Below, in pieces: positions 1 through 10,980 of a stretch of 28,435 nucleotides of DNA. The notes beneath the pieces are model-generated. The model did no database searches. It was given only the letters and a program-made list of their open reading frames with translations, and had not been told where the DNA came from. Origin of the DNA: Microdochium bolleyi (Eukaryota; Ascomycota; Sordariomycetes; Xylariales; Microdochiaceae); NCBI GenBank assembly GCA_001566295.1, contig KQ964310.1, positions 1-28,435 of the forward strand, written 5' to 3'. How positions within the stretch are numbered: the first letter of the stretch is position 1; each line of letters opens with the position of its first letter. The translations under genes were made by a program, and so were the position numbers.

Positions 1-1122
1 GGGGGGGGGGGACTCGACATGACGGCAGGACGCCCTACCGCAGACAGCTGGAGCAGCACCACTTCTAGAGACGATAGAGCACATCGCGTTAAAGAAAATG
101 GCACAAAGGGTAGCCTCCCGTAGCTTCTCCTCATCGGAAGGGCTGCCCGCGTACTGGCGGCCTCTGGGCTGGGGCAGTCGTGTCGTTGGGCAGATCCGGG
201 CCCCAGTAGTAATCCAGACCTATGGGGACAACGATGAGAACCAACTGGTGTGCAGACCGGTCTTAGGCTCTCGGATAGCCTGGGTTAGCTTAAAACAAGC
301 TCACTGCCCACCCCACGTGGCTGCCAATAGCAGGCAACATGACCAGGAGGGCCGGGGCAGTATTCGCTTAGGCTAAGATGCCATAAACAGTCGGGCCGCA
401 AGTATAGGGAATCGGCCCGCAGACTAGCGCAAAGCACAGGGACATGGTGTATGTGCTCAAGGTTGTGTCGTACGGGACGGGCATCACCTGGATCAGGCCC
501 CCCGGACCTGCTCATCGTTGACTACTTGCAAAATGCATCTTCAACGATCGGGTAGTGCATCTCTGTGAAAGCTTACGGTCTAGCTCCCGCCAAGGAAGGA
601 TATCGGCAGGTGCAGAAAGTGACACAGGAAAACATGTCGGATTGGTGGATTGCACGAGGCGCACTCGACGATGCTGTGAGGGATAGACTTCGTGGCTGTG
701 AGTCGGCTGCACGATTCTGCCTCTGCGCTGGATGAGACTGGTGTGGCTGCAGGACGCAGTCAGGGTTCCGTCATGAGATAAGGACACCAGCCAATCGCCA
801 GGGCCGATGACCCCAGCAGAAATGCGAGGTGTGTCTGCGGGCAGCTCGATCGAATCTGGGGGCATCTCTTATATGGCTGCCTGGGGCTAAGCAACCTCCC
901 TCGACCGCTTCGAAAAGTGCACTTTGGAGGTTGCACTTTCGAAATGGATGCATCTAGTCCTGCCGGGCGCAATAGTCCCAGGTGGGAAGAGATACTTGAG
1001 CAGCCTCCATCCTCCCAAGTACCGCGCTCCAAGATCGTAAGGGCTATCTCCATTTTCTGAAACGCACAGCAATCAAAAATAGGAGCGGTGACAACCCAGC
1101 CAAAAAGAAAAAGTCCATCAAC
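1..1122. other. No recognisable gene; starts in a G run
   Basis: The first 11 bases are all G, so the window opens inside or at the edge of a homopolymer. I see no family-like protein in this stretch on either strand. Reading frames of 60-117 codons exist, but they overlap one another, lack domain-like patterns and are what GC-rich DNA gives by chance. The last part, up to 1122, would hold the promoter and 5' leader of the membrane-protein gene at 1123; I see no clear TATA box. Confidence 0.5.
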
Positions 1123-1272
1123 ATGGCTGCCAGCACGGGTCCCAATGTCATCCTACAGAAACACAACATGGCGGCCTGGATCCTCCAGATCCTAGGCTGC
1201 CTGGCCTACCTGGGGCTGTATGCCTACATCCTGGCTGTCAACAGCTCGCGCGAATCCACAACTGTGTAAGCC

Positions 1273-1306
<34 letters not shown>

Positions 1307-1729
1307 TACCTTACGTTCACCTTCTTCGAGACCAGCTCGAGATCGAGCAATACTAATTCCTTCCGGAACAGCGCTCCAAATCTGTTGGCCGTCATCATTA
1401 TTGCCATCATCACCCTCATCCTTGTCGTCTGCGAGATGGTCCTCTTCGGCAAGCAGACCCTGACCCCGTCTACCGTGCTCACCTCGTCGATCCTCAAGAC
1501 GGTCATGTGGGCCGTGTACCTCATCGCCATCATCATCATGGCGACCTCGCAATACGGAGGCCCCCTCGGCCTCATCATCGACCTGCCCATCACTGTCGTC
1601 CTGCTCGCCGCGGTCCTCTCCCAGCTCGTCATCTCGGGCAGGATGGTGCACCGACAGCGTGGGCCGGGTGCTGCGGCCGTCGATCGGAAGCCGCTGGAAG
1701 AGGAGGAGCTGCCGGCATACAGGATTTGA
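1123..1729 (+). CDS. Small four-helix membrane protein, two exons
   Basis: Two exons, 1123-1265 and 1372-1729, give 166 residues. The intron (1266-1371) starts GTAAGC, has a perfect TACTAAT branch point at 1351-1357 and ends CAG; its 106 nt join the two frames exactly. The start sits in a good context (CAACATGG). The protein has four hydrophobic segments at about residues 16-40, 50-74, 86-108 and 112-135, and a short acidic cytosolic-type tail ending ELPAYRI. There is no signal peptide apart from the first helix. I do not recognise a family with certainty; the size and four evenly spaced helices resemble MARVEL-like or other small fungal integral membrane proteins. No catalytic motif is visible. 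The intron is odd in carrying a 32-C homopolymer. It converges on the WSC gene downstream. Exon structure is well supported; function is unknown. Confidence 0.75.
1275..1306 (+). repeat. Poly-C run of 32 within an intron
   Basis: Thirty-two consecutive C residues lie nine bases inside the 5' splice site of the intron at 1266-1371 and make up nearly a third of it. A pure C/G run this long is prone to replication slippage and sequencing length error. In the RNA it would be a C tract able to bind poly-C-binding proteins, and the opposite strand is a pure G run. Confidence 0.95.
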
Positions 1730-2231
1730 GACGTGGAGCGAGATATCAGGGCGCCATTTGGGTGATGCGCTGGAGTGTGTTGCTAGGACGGGATATGCAA
1801 AGCGGTCTTGAGGACACTGGGGTCAGGGCAGAACTTGAACAGTGAAATAAATGGATATGGCCTTAGTCTCGATTTGCGTCGATGTGATTCAATCTCTTCA
1901 GAAGTCCGATCCTCTGGTTGAGCGTCCGAATCCTGAGGCCATGCCCCTAACTCTCTTCGTGCACAGTTTACCTCGAACCATTAATGATAGGCGGGCTGTG
2001 TTGCTCAGCGAGAAATCCATGCCTCGATATATTTTTCGTCAATCGTGCTAAAAGAATGTTACGCGGACATGGTGCAATTTTGCAAATTCACAGATCGCAA
2101 GGTTTGTCGGAGCTCCGTGACCTAAAAACATGGCCGGTACAATCTGGCAATCTGATGCCGCCATGGACGATCGTGTATCAATGTTTTGCGAATTAAGATT
2201 CAAAAGTCCGGGAGAAATTCTCGGCATGCCC
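1730..2231. other. Convergent intergenic region
   Basis: This 502-bp stretch separates two convergent genes, so it should hold both 3' untranslated regions and polyadenylation sites. AATAAA-like text occurs just after the plus-strand gene (around 1846-1851). I see no further gene; the short frames here show no domain pattern. Confidence 0.5.
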
Positions 2232-5200
2232 TTAAGCGACCGGCACAAGGTCGATCCCCGAGATATCCAGATACGTGCTGAACCTCGTCTCGCGGCAATA
2301 CACGCCGAGCACGAGCTTCTGCCCGCCGCCCGTCGCCACCGCCTCGAAGCGGTCCGTACTGAACGGCACAACCTGGTTCTCCTCCCCGCAGACATCGAGA
2401 TACCTCGTGCCGAGCATCGTCCCGGATTTCTCATCCTGCACGGCCACGACGCACGTGGCAGCGTTGTGCGCCTTGATGCGGAACTGGATGGTGTACGAGC
2501 CGGGCGGGATGCCGGCCTGGCTGAGCTGGAACCGGACGGACCAGAAGGTGTAAGGCGCGGGGGAAGAGTAGCTGCTGAAGAAGGACATCCGCCAGGTGTC
2601 CTCGTTCGGCTGGCCGGGGCGGGTCGGCATGTTGTTGCGAGTGGGCCACTGCCGCAGGCCCTCGGCCTTCTCGGCCGACCGGTCCTGCGTGGACGCCAGC
2701 TGCGGCTGGACCACGTTGGCCGGGACCGACAGCGTGATCGCCGGGCCTAGCCTGGTCCATCGGAAGAGCGGGAAGGGGCTGCCTGTCGTGACCAGTGCTG
2801 CAGGTTGAGCGCCGTCTTGTGCCCGGACAACCTCGAGGCTCTTGAGCAGAGCGGCCCCCTGGATCGTGACTGTGACGATGATAACGTGGCCAACGGCAAC
2901 GTGCATGGCGTTGATGCCGACGAACAGAGCATCTGGGTCACTTGGACCCGTGTTCTCCTCACCAGGGCCTCCCCCGTCGTTGGGGCTGGATGTCCAATCC
3001 ATGGCTCTGAGCTGCACCTTGCTGTCCGCTGTGAGGGCCAAGGACGTCAGGCTGAGCGAGTACGTCGCGCCCGGGACTGCGGGGATCCAGAGATCGTAGG
3101 CGATGCCTGATGTCGAAGTTTGGGGTGCAACAATCTTGACGACAGCACTGTTGTCTGCTGGATCATTGGCGCCAGAGATGTCAGCACCACCATGTGCCTC
3201 GCTCATGGCCCAGAGGTTGCGATCCTCGCCCGTGGCGAACTTGTATACGCGCCTCTCGGCTGTCGCCGCTGTGCCACCAACCATGCTTCCTGGAGCTTCG
3301 CACAACTGCTGCCTTCTGACGGGGATCAATGTAACTGTGGCCAGCTGAATCTCGGCAGCATAACCGGGGATACCGCAGTTGAGATACAGGGCCACATAGT
3401 TCGTGCCAAACCGCGTGACGGTGAACTGTCTAGACGTGACTGTGACCCAATCGTCCCTGAAGCCCGGCGTGCCTGGGCCGCTTCGCCCACACGTGTCGAG
3501 ATATCGGGTGACCGATCGCCCATTGTCGCCAGGAGTCACCATTTGTTGGGTCATTCTGCACGTCGCTGCGTTGGACCCGAGGCGGACCACGATCTGCGTG
3601 ATGTAGTCGCCCTCGGGCACCTTGCCGAAGTCGACAAACATGTTTACGAACCAGCTCGTCTCTGACGGCGCGTAGGTGGCCGGGTAGTTGTTTTTGACCG
3701 CGTAGGCGAACGGAAACCGATCATCGGCGTCGAGGGCCTTCTGGCTCCACGTGCTGGATCGAGGCGCGCCCGACGCCATGGCATTTGTCAACACTGCTGG
3801 GTTCGCGGCGAGCCGGGGCGTGGTGGCCGTGGCCTTGGTAAAGTCCACCATCGTGATCGCCTGGTCGTAGTCGACGTCAGGCATGGGCTCCGCGGCCACT
3901 AGCAAGGTGCCGGGCTTCACATCGATCGTGAGTGTGTCGAATAGCATAGTCATTGCTGCCTCGTTCTCCTCGGCGTAGTAAGCACCAGCTGATATGCGCA
4001 CGAGATCGCTGCTAGCCACCAGCTCTGTCGTGTAGACATGCCAGTGGCCGTCCGCTGCCAGGTACTCGGACGTGGTATACAGATTATCGGTCCCTGAGAC
4101 TGCCACCGTCGACACGGCGCCGATGGCGACCTTGTAGCGCAGTGATATGGAATAGGTCGCGCCCCGAACCACTGGAAGCCACCGCGCCAAGCTGCCAAAG
4201 GCGGCCCGGAGCCTGGCGACCTTGTGGCCGTCCCCACCGCCGACGAAGTCGACCATAGCAGACGCAGTTGTTGCGAGGCCGCAAGCCTCCGTCTCCTCTT
4301 TGCTGTCGAGGATGTAGCTGCGGGATGCTGCCGGTGGGTCATTCTCGCAGGCTAATGCACCTGGTTCCGGGGAGAGGTCATACTCGTAGATCTGCGACTC
4401 ATCAGACTATGCTTCTTCGGCAGTTATCGGAGCCCCCAAGAGACTCTTGGGGAGGGGAACTTACACTCAAGCGGCTCGGGCCGCCGCACCACTCCGTGTA
4501 ATCGCCATCACAGTACTGACCACACTCAAACTCGGGTGCCGCGCTACCCTCGAGCACATCTCCGCAGATGCACTCACTCCCACTTACAACCGCGAAATAC
4601 GGGCTGCCCTCGGCCTCGCAGGCATCAGCACACGTCTCAACAGTCAGCTGAGACTCCACGCGCGGGCTCTGGCCGTTGGTGATGCCCGAGCCAGTGCCGC
4701 TGATCCAGCACGACTTGTAGCGCCAGTAGCCCAGTGTGGCATGATTCTTCGGCAGGCTGTAGTCCGCCGCAGGGGCTTTGTAGTAGATGCTCAGCACTCG
4801 GGTGCTGCCGCAGGTCTGAGATGTGTCACCGAGGCACGGGATGCTGCAGTTGTCGTCGTCGAGCTTGACTGCGCTGTCGGCAGTGCTGAGGGAGGTGCCG
4901 CAATAGCAGGACGCACCGTCCTCGGCGCCGAAGAATGAGTAGTCCTTACACTGGGCGGCACACTTGTCGAGTGTCATCTCGGCATCGCGGCTGACAGCAC
5001 CGGACAAGGTTAAGTGGCTGGGGTCAGCATAGCAGCCGTGGTACATGAAACCCGCATATCCTGGTTCAGCTGTAGGTGTGGGAGTTGAGGTCATCGAAGA
5101 AGCCGAGAATGCTGACGACGTACTAGAAGGATCAGTCAACTCTGTCGAGGATGCTGATTCAATCGAGGAAGTTTCCCATGATTCCGTCGATGTCGTGGCG

Positions 5201-7122
5201 GCTTTTGACGTTGCCGAGTTTGACACCTCTGTCGACGATGCTGTTGCTGTCAACGATGATGTCTCTGTTTTGGTGTCTGTCCCTGCCAAGGTTGCCAACT
5301 CAGTTGAGGTTGAGGCCGAAGGTTCTCCAGACGTTGCAGAGACTATCATAGACGTGAACTCTGCCGAGGATGAAGTCAGCATCGCTGATGTTGTCTCGAC
5401 CGTTTCCGTCGATGTATTTGTCTCTGCTGATGAGGTTATGTCCGTTGAGGAGGTTATGTATGCCATCGATGTCGTCTCTGTGGAAGTTGGTGTTCCCATA
5501 CTGGAGTTAGACTCTGTCGACGATGCTGTTTCGGTTGAGGACGCGGTTTCGGCAGAGGCTGGTGTCTGGGCCAAAGATGTTGTCTCTGTCGTGGACTTCG
5601 GCTCTGCCGAGGATGCAGTCACTAGAGACGCCAAGGACTCTGTCGTGGCTGAGGAATTGATGATAGACGTGGAGGACAAGCTGGACTCAGTCGTAGAGGA
5701 CGGGGCAAGCGCCGTATCTGTTGACGAAGTCGCGGGGGGCGCAGTGAGAGTCGACTCAGCTGGGATACTCGATGATGTCGGCGCACCCGTCAAGGTTGAT
5801 CCATCTGTGGTCGCGAACAGGTTTGATCCCACCACCTGCGTTGTCTCAGCTGATGAATTCTCGGAGACGCTTGGCGATGGCAATGAGATCGATGACGGAG
5901 TTGCGGACGGCAAAGTTGTTGAAGCTAAAGACGTGATAGTGTACGAGATTTCTGTGAGCGACGCTTCTGTGGAGGTCGACTCTATAGACGACGATTGCGT
6001 GTAAGATGAATCCCCGGTCCATAACTTCGTGATAGATGACTCCGTGGATGACATGCTCGTGGTCGAAGCTGGGGTTGTTGGTACCGTGATGGAGGTCGGT
6101 GCTGACTCTGAGAGCAAGGAGGGCGATGACGAGGAAGAAGTAGTAGGCTGAGGCACAAAAGTTTGAGGAGTTGTAGCCATCGAAGATGCAGAAAAGCCAG
6201 ATGCGGATGAAGTGACGGAAATGCTTGGAGGCTGCGTGGTTTCTTCAGTCATCACTGAACTCCTTCCGGAGCCCAGTGTCATTGTAGAAGTCCCAGTGAT
6301 CGAGCCACCTGATTGACCGAAGGTTGCCGAGAGCTCGACAGCGTTGGAATATATAGAGCTGACGGCCGTGCTGGGTATAATCGATGTGGTGGTAGTTGTG
6401 GGGGACGGTAAATCTGTAGTGGTGGAAGAGCTTGTTGGCAATATTGAAAAAGATGCTGATATGTAGCTGGGAGCAGTACCAGCAACCGAAGAAGTCAACG
6501 AGGATGTCATGGCTGATCCCTGGACGAAGGATGTCGTCCATGTCGACGTGGATGACGATACCGCAGTGGAAGTCGAAGCCGAAACCACGAATGTCGTAGA
6601 TGATGTCTCGAGCGATATATGAGTTGTGGTTGATGCCGTTTGAGGTACGCTCACGGTCGAAGTTGTCGCGAAGGAAGTCGCATGCAGCAATGACGATGTG
6701 GAGGTCTCCGAGGGGACCACTGTGCCAATGTTGTCGTTCTTGTATATCGCGATCCTTTCCACGCCACCACACCTCTCCGAAGCGTCCCCCGCACACTTCA
6801 TCGAACACTCGCACTTGGGACGCCGCACACTGTCCCGCCGCAGCTCATTGCCACAGTAGCAGTTTGTGGCATGCTCCAGGCCGAAAAGTCGGTACTCGGA
6901 GCAGGAACGAGCGCAAGCCGCAATGGTCATGAGAGGGGATGTGGTGTGCAAGCCATCAAGCGCAGGTCCATCCGCAGGGTGGTCGGAGAAGCAACCGAGA
7001 AAAGTCGTGCCGCCGTCGACTCTGGGCGGCCCCAGTGTGGTCCCCTGGAGTATTGCGGATGAGATGACCGATATTGCAGCAAGCAGCAGCGTCGTTGCCA
7101 CCTTGATGCTGGAGTGAACCAT
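2232..7122 (-). CDS. Large secreted protein: WSC, Ser/Thr stalk, two WSC, duplicated C-terminal modules
   Basis: Two exons, 7122-4465 and 4391-2232, give about 1605 residues. The 73-nt intron starts GTAAGT, ends CGCAG and is phase 0; the join gives RLSIYEYDLS at the end of the third WSC domain, which is what the family shows. Order: signal peptide (1 to about 25), WSC domain 1 (about 40-130), a roughly 550-residue stalk almost entirely Ser, Thr, Ala and Glu, WSC domain 2 (about 694-782), WSC domain 3 (about 790-893), then about 700 residues with an internal duplication. Each WSC has the expected Cys set and a CYCG or CICG core. WSC domains bind cell-surface glycans, and Ser/Thr stalks are normally O-mannosylated. 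No C-terminal membrane helix or GPI signal is visible, so it is probably secreted or wall-bound. An in-frame upstream ATG at 7176 would add 18 residues ahead of the signal peptide and is less likely. No enzyme motif is seen. Confidence 0.85.
2235..4180 (-). repeat. Duplicated module pair (A-B-A-B) in the WSC protein C-terminus
   Basis: Within the second exon two kinds of segment alternate. Module A begins GATYSISL (about 4172-3905) and recurs as GATYSLSL (about 3077-2820). Module B begins near SWFVNMFVDF (about 3668-3320) and recurs near WRMSFFSSY (about 2600-2235). Both B copies share N-A-A-T-C, then R-Y-L-D-x-C-G, then a Cys-containing strand, and end L-x-P-V. The beta-rich, Gly- and Tyr-rich text of A resembles carbohydrate-binding beta-sandwich modules. 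Copies are strongly diverged, so the duplication is old. Module function is inferred. Confidence 0.65.
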
Positions 7123-8217
7123 CATATTGCTTGTGCACACGGTGGCCGAGGGCTTCGTCTGGCGTTCGGTGAACACCTGAGACGACCGCCTGCTTTCCGC
7201 AGCATGTCCAGCGCGAGTATGACTATTTACATCCCAAGCCCCATGCGTTCCGCAAAGCAGGGCATGCCTCTAGGCTCGAATTTCAGGGGTCTCGAGTGAC
7301 CAGTCTAGGCGCGAGGCATTTTCCACATGTTGCGCCTCGCACCCAGTGGGGGCGGCATCGTCGGCTTGGCACCAGTGATGGGCTCTGTGTAGAGGTGGTA
7401 GCCTTTGTATTCTGTCCCGATAATCTTTGACCCCTGGGAGGGATCCGCCCACTATTGCATGGTGAACAAGGCGCTAGATCGCGTTCCTGCAAAAGCTCGG
7501 CCAGCTGAGCCCTAGCCCCAAGCCACTCGATCCTAACAGCAGTCCAGACTCGCGACATTGCGGCGAAGACCACAGAGGCGAAATCACAGGTGGGGTCTGC
7601 GTTGACATGGCACATGAAATCGCAGGGTCTCCTTCGGACACGGCAATATCGCTGTCCATCAGCGATCAAGAACATCCGAGCTCATCATCGGTCGCGCCAA
7701 GGGCTACCCAGATGCATGATCAGGCTGCCTCAGACCTGTACGGCTTTTCTGCAAGACCATGGTGGATGACACTCGGACACATTACACGCTACTAGATCTC
7801 TCTTCCAGCTCGAGGCTGGTTGTAACGAGTGCTCACACAACTGCACACGCATGATGTCCTCTGAGCAAAGCATGCGCGGCTGAGCTTGGTCTTCTGCGCA
7901 CGTACATTATTTGTCAACTACATTCTACTCCCGCCACATTAGACATTACTCTCACCACCTGTTGACGTTTACACGACCCCGATCAAGACTTCTCCTATCC
8001 AGCCCACATATAAAAGGCTGTCTCCACCCCTAATCAGCCTGTGAAAAAAATCCCGTGTTGTGACGGCGACCTCCAACTCAGAGTCTTGCGTCTCGTAACC
8101 TCGCGAAATGCTTTTTTGTGGTGCTGGTCGGCACCAGTGCCTGCAATTGAAAGCTGTGGATGCGATGAAAACGAGGTTGCCGCTCTGTTATCTCTCTAGC
8201 CTCAAGAGTAGGACACT
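7123..8217. other. Intergenic region between WSC and lectin genes
   Basis: About 1.1 kb without a recognisable gene. The part next to 7122 should be the WSC gene promoter; a weak TATA-like TGTAAATAG lies on the minus strand at about 7226-7234. The part next to 8217 is the lectin gene 3' region and contains a strong plus-strand TATA box (listed separately). Reading frames of 60-130 codons at 7270-7795 have no family-like pattern. Confidence 0.5.
8009..8015 (+). promoter_or_regulatory. Orphan TATA box pointing toward the lectin-pore gene
   Basis: A perfect TATAAAA lies in a pyrimidine-rich stretch, as in fungal core promoters. No recognisable plus-strand gene follows: the first ATG (8108) opens a frame of 39 codons ending at 8226. 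Transcription from here would run antisense into the gene at 8218-9466. Promoter activity is inferred from the motif and its surroundings only. Confidence 0.35.
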
Positions 8218-9466
8218 TTACTTGTAGGCTGGGTCATTAGACCTCGCCCTCGCGAGGGAGAGTGGCGAATCTCTTGAGCCTCGCGGCAGGACCGTCCTCA
8301 AGGCCCGTGACAACCCGGGCCCGGCCTGTCCATCTAGCCACGTTCTATTCACGCCGCCATGCGGGAAGGTACCATTGAAGTGCTCACAATAGGCCGACGT
8401 GACGGAGCAATCAACCCTGTCGAGTGTGCCTTGGCCTGGGATCTTGAAGTGGCGTCCCGGCTTGCCGAAGCCCAAGTCAACAACCAGGTTAAGTGTGCCC
8501 TCCCAGGAAAGACTCAGGGTTCCGACGCGTAGTTGGGCAACGCAGCTACATGAGGCGAGGCAAGGTCTTACTTAGTGCGGCTGGCCATGACTTTTGTGCA
8601 CTTGCTGAGAGCACTTACTGGGTTTGATCCTCCTTGCTGGCGACCTTGTTGGCGAGTGAGAATCCGATTGTTTTACTCTCTGACATTGACTCGGCAACAG
8701 TCTGCGTACGGGAGGTCTCCCATTTGACTGTACTCCCCACCGTTGCCACAAGAGGGAGTTGGACCTCGTACGAGACCTGCCCCCCCGCAACGGACGAGTG
8801 TGAGTGGGTGAAGCTGTGTTGGGTTACAAACGTCTTGTCGCTATGAAAATCGGGCTCATAGTATTTCCCGTGGTACGTAAAATATGCCTCGTCCAGAGTC
8901 TGGAGCTCGAGATTGGCCTCTCTGTCAAAATCGGAAAGTTTGATGTTGTCGTAATAGATACGCCTCATCTTCGGCAGGAAAACAAAAGCGAACTCGTCGA
9001 TCCTGCGCGTAGACCTGCCTACCACGCCAATGGGAATGCCAGAAGCGACGTTGATATCGCGGCTGTCCTGTTTGTCTGAGCTCTGCCCAACATCGAAGGT
9101 ACCCTTCGCGCTTGTTTCGAACTTGATGCGGCCGAGGAGATTTCCCCATGGGTTTGGCCAGAGCCAGAGCTTGGTGATGTGCTCGGCTTTCTTCCGGTCG
9201 AATTCGTATTCCCTCATCTCGTCGTGCTGGCTTCCAAACAAAGCCTCCCGGCCATCGCTGAAAAAGACCTTGATGCCGACCACGTCGTAATGCTTTCTCC
9301 AGACCTTGATCTTGGTCATGACGTGCTCGACGTCGGCAATGAAGCTGAACTCGGTGCCAAGCTCACCGCCCACGCGGTGCGTGGCCGCCCGCATGTCTTT
9401 TGGCCATTCGTTCGCAAGGACAACCAGGGCCAGGCCGAGCACCATGAAGAATGCTGCAAGCTTCAT
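8218..9466 (-). CDS. Secreted jacalin-type lectin fused to aerolysin-like pore module
   Basis: Two exons, 9466-8619 and 8545-8218, give about 391 residues. The 73-nt intron starts GTAAGT, has a CTAAG branch site and ends ATGTAG; phases agree. A signal peptide (1 to about 18) is followed by a jacalin-like beta-prism lectin domain (about 30-165): a GG near residue 33, TKIKVWR at 51-57, a SDG at 70-72, SGIPIGVVGR at 142-151 and an ID..F.F strand. The rest (about 166-330) alternates Ser/Thr with hydrophobic residues as in aerolysin-type beta-pore-forming proteins, and the second exon starts with a WEGT strand and a G-T-L-D-x-V turn like the end of such modules. The same pairing is known in animal natterin/Dln1-type proteins, which bind glycans and form pores. 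The last roughly 60 residues are Arg-rich and do not look like the domain. Target, activity and toxicity are unknown; the intron acceptor is the least certain point. Confidence 0.7.
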
Positions 9467-10908
9467 GACTGCAGCGGAGTTGTGGCGGATGGAAGGGTTG
9501 CTGGAGGATTGATGGATATGATTGAGAAGGAGCAGGGCGGGAGGAGGTTTGGTTCGATGAGAACCAGGAAGTTGTGCGGATCTCGAGGTCAGACGGTGGC
9601 TCCTTCGTCCTTTTATGAACGCGGGTCTCAGCCGTCCTGCCCACCGCCCGCTACCTTAGAGGGCGGACTGGAGCATCTGGGCAAGCTCTCAGACCTCGTT
9701 CATAGATGGATCGCTGCGTGCTGTTTTGTGTACAGCTCGTGTCCTACGCGAGGAAAACCAATAGCCTTATCTGCAGGCGGCCTTATCGCGTCGGCCTCGA
9801 AGCTGTATCTGCCCGTGAGGGTCTAGATCACACGGTCGTACGATGGGTTCCGCTGAGAAGCGCTTTCGCGTGTGACAAGGCATGTACGCTAAGGCCGGCG
9901 GATCACGCAGTTCAGAGGCCAAGCAGCCTACGTGATAGCCTCCCCGGCCATGGTGAGGAGACCCACGGCTTGTGACGGAGCAGTCCTTGGTCTGTTGCAC
10001 GTGGCTCCTGTGCCTACGCGCAGGCCGGGGAGTTCAGTGTCTCCAGTGTTATGCCCGTGTGCCTGGGACTTTGCGGGGAGTTTCTGCGGAGGTCATCTAG
10101 CAGAGCTTGCCAAATCCTGTGAGCTTTGACCTTCTCAAGCTTGTGCCGTCGTCTCGCAGTGCCGAAGCAAGCCGAAGGCGAGGGAGTCCGGTGGTTTGTT
10201 GCTCACCGAATCCGCACAACCAAATATCTTTCTGGAACTCTGTACAAGCATGTCAGTCATTCCTTCTCACGGGGAAGATTGTGGTCTTACAGACAAATAA
10301 TTTCTGTCGGAAGATGGCCTTCAGGTCAATGAACCATCGCCATATCAGGATTTCATCCGTGCTCGAAGACGGAAAAGGGAAAAATCGCTAGCTTGTTTTT
10401 GAGTTACCCCCAAATGCAACACTTTTGCGCCGGATATGCCCTTTGTTTATACTTCATGAGTCTGCACGATGGATTCCCACCGGAATTAGGAGATAGTGTG
10501 TTATTGACATGAAGCTAACTTGTGCTGGATTTTTGCGAGCTGAAAGTCAATAGCGCTTGGCGCACTGAGTCGCGTCTGGCATGAAGCCGCTCGGCGATGC
10601 TCCAATACTATGTTAATAGTACGAAGCGTGCAGGCGGAGGTCCGCAAAGTCTACCTCATGTAAAGCCGGACGTGGGAACTCATCATGTGGAGAGGTCCAC
10701 TCATCTACTTGGAGCTCTGGACTTGTGCGAAGCTTTTCCCATGTGCCATGTCGCTCTCTTGGCCACATTGTCTCGCTGCAACGTTACCTGTGTCTTTGAC
10801 TGGGCCGATCGAGCTACAGCTTTTTAATTTTGTCCTTCGAACCCGAAGTACGATAGACTAGACCTGACGTACCTGGATTATTGGTAGGTCTGGACCGCTG
10901 GACCGCTC
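9467..10908. other. Gene-poor intergenic region
   Basis: About 1.4 kb upstream of the lectin-pore gene with no recognisable gene. The proximal part holds that gene's promoter. The stretch 10390-10620 is comparatively AT-rich. Reading frames up to 94 codons (10107-10391) show no domain pattern or coding-like composition. Confidence 0.5.
9610..9617 (-). promoter_or_regulatory. Probable TATA box of the lectin-pore gene
   Basis: CATAAAAG on the minus strand lies about 145 bp upstream of the start codon at 9466, a normal distance for a fungal promoter with a leader of roughly 110 nt. Function is inferred from motif and position. Confidence 0.45.
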
Positions 10909-10980
10909 AACGTCTGAACGTCTGAACGTCTGAACGTCTGAACGTCTGAACGTCTGAACGTCTGAACGTCTGAACGTCTT
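10909..10980 (+). repeat. Tandem repeat AACGTCTG x 9
   Basis: Nine 8-bp units in perfect register: eight are identical AACGTCTG, and the ninth (10973-10980) differs only in the last base. Because 8 is not a multiple of 3, and because no convincing gene surrounds it, this is a non-coding microsatellite-type array. Each unit contains an ACGT core. The near-perfect identity suggests recent expansion. Confidence 0.97.

Noticed and set aside
5045..6004. Plus-strand frame of 319 codons
   Set aside because: It lies exactly opposite the Ser/Thr-rich stalk of the WSC gene; its Val, Asp, Glu and Ser content is just the complement of the repeated Ser/Thr codons. No domain or promoter.
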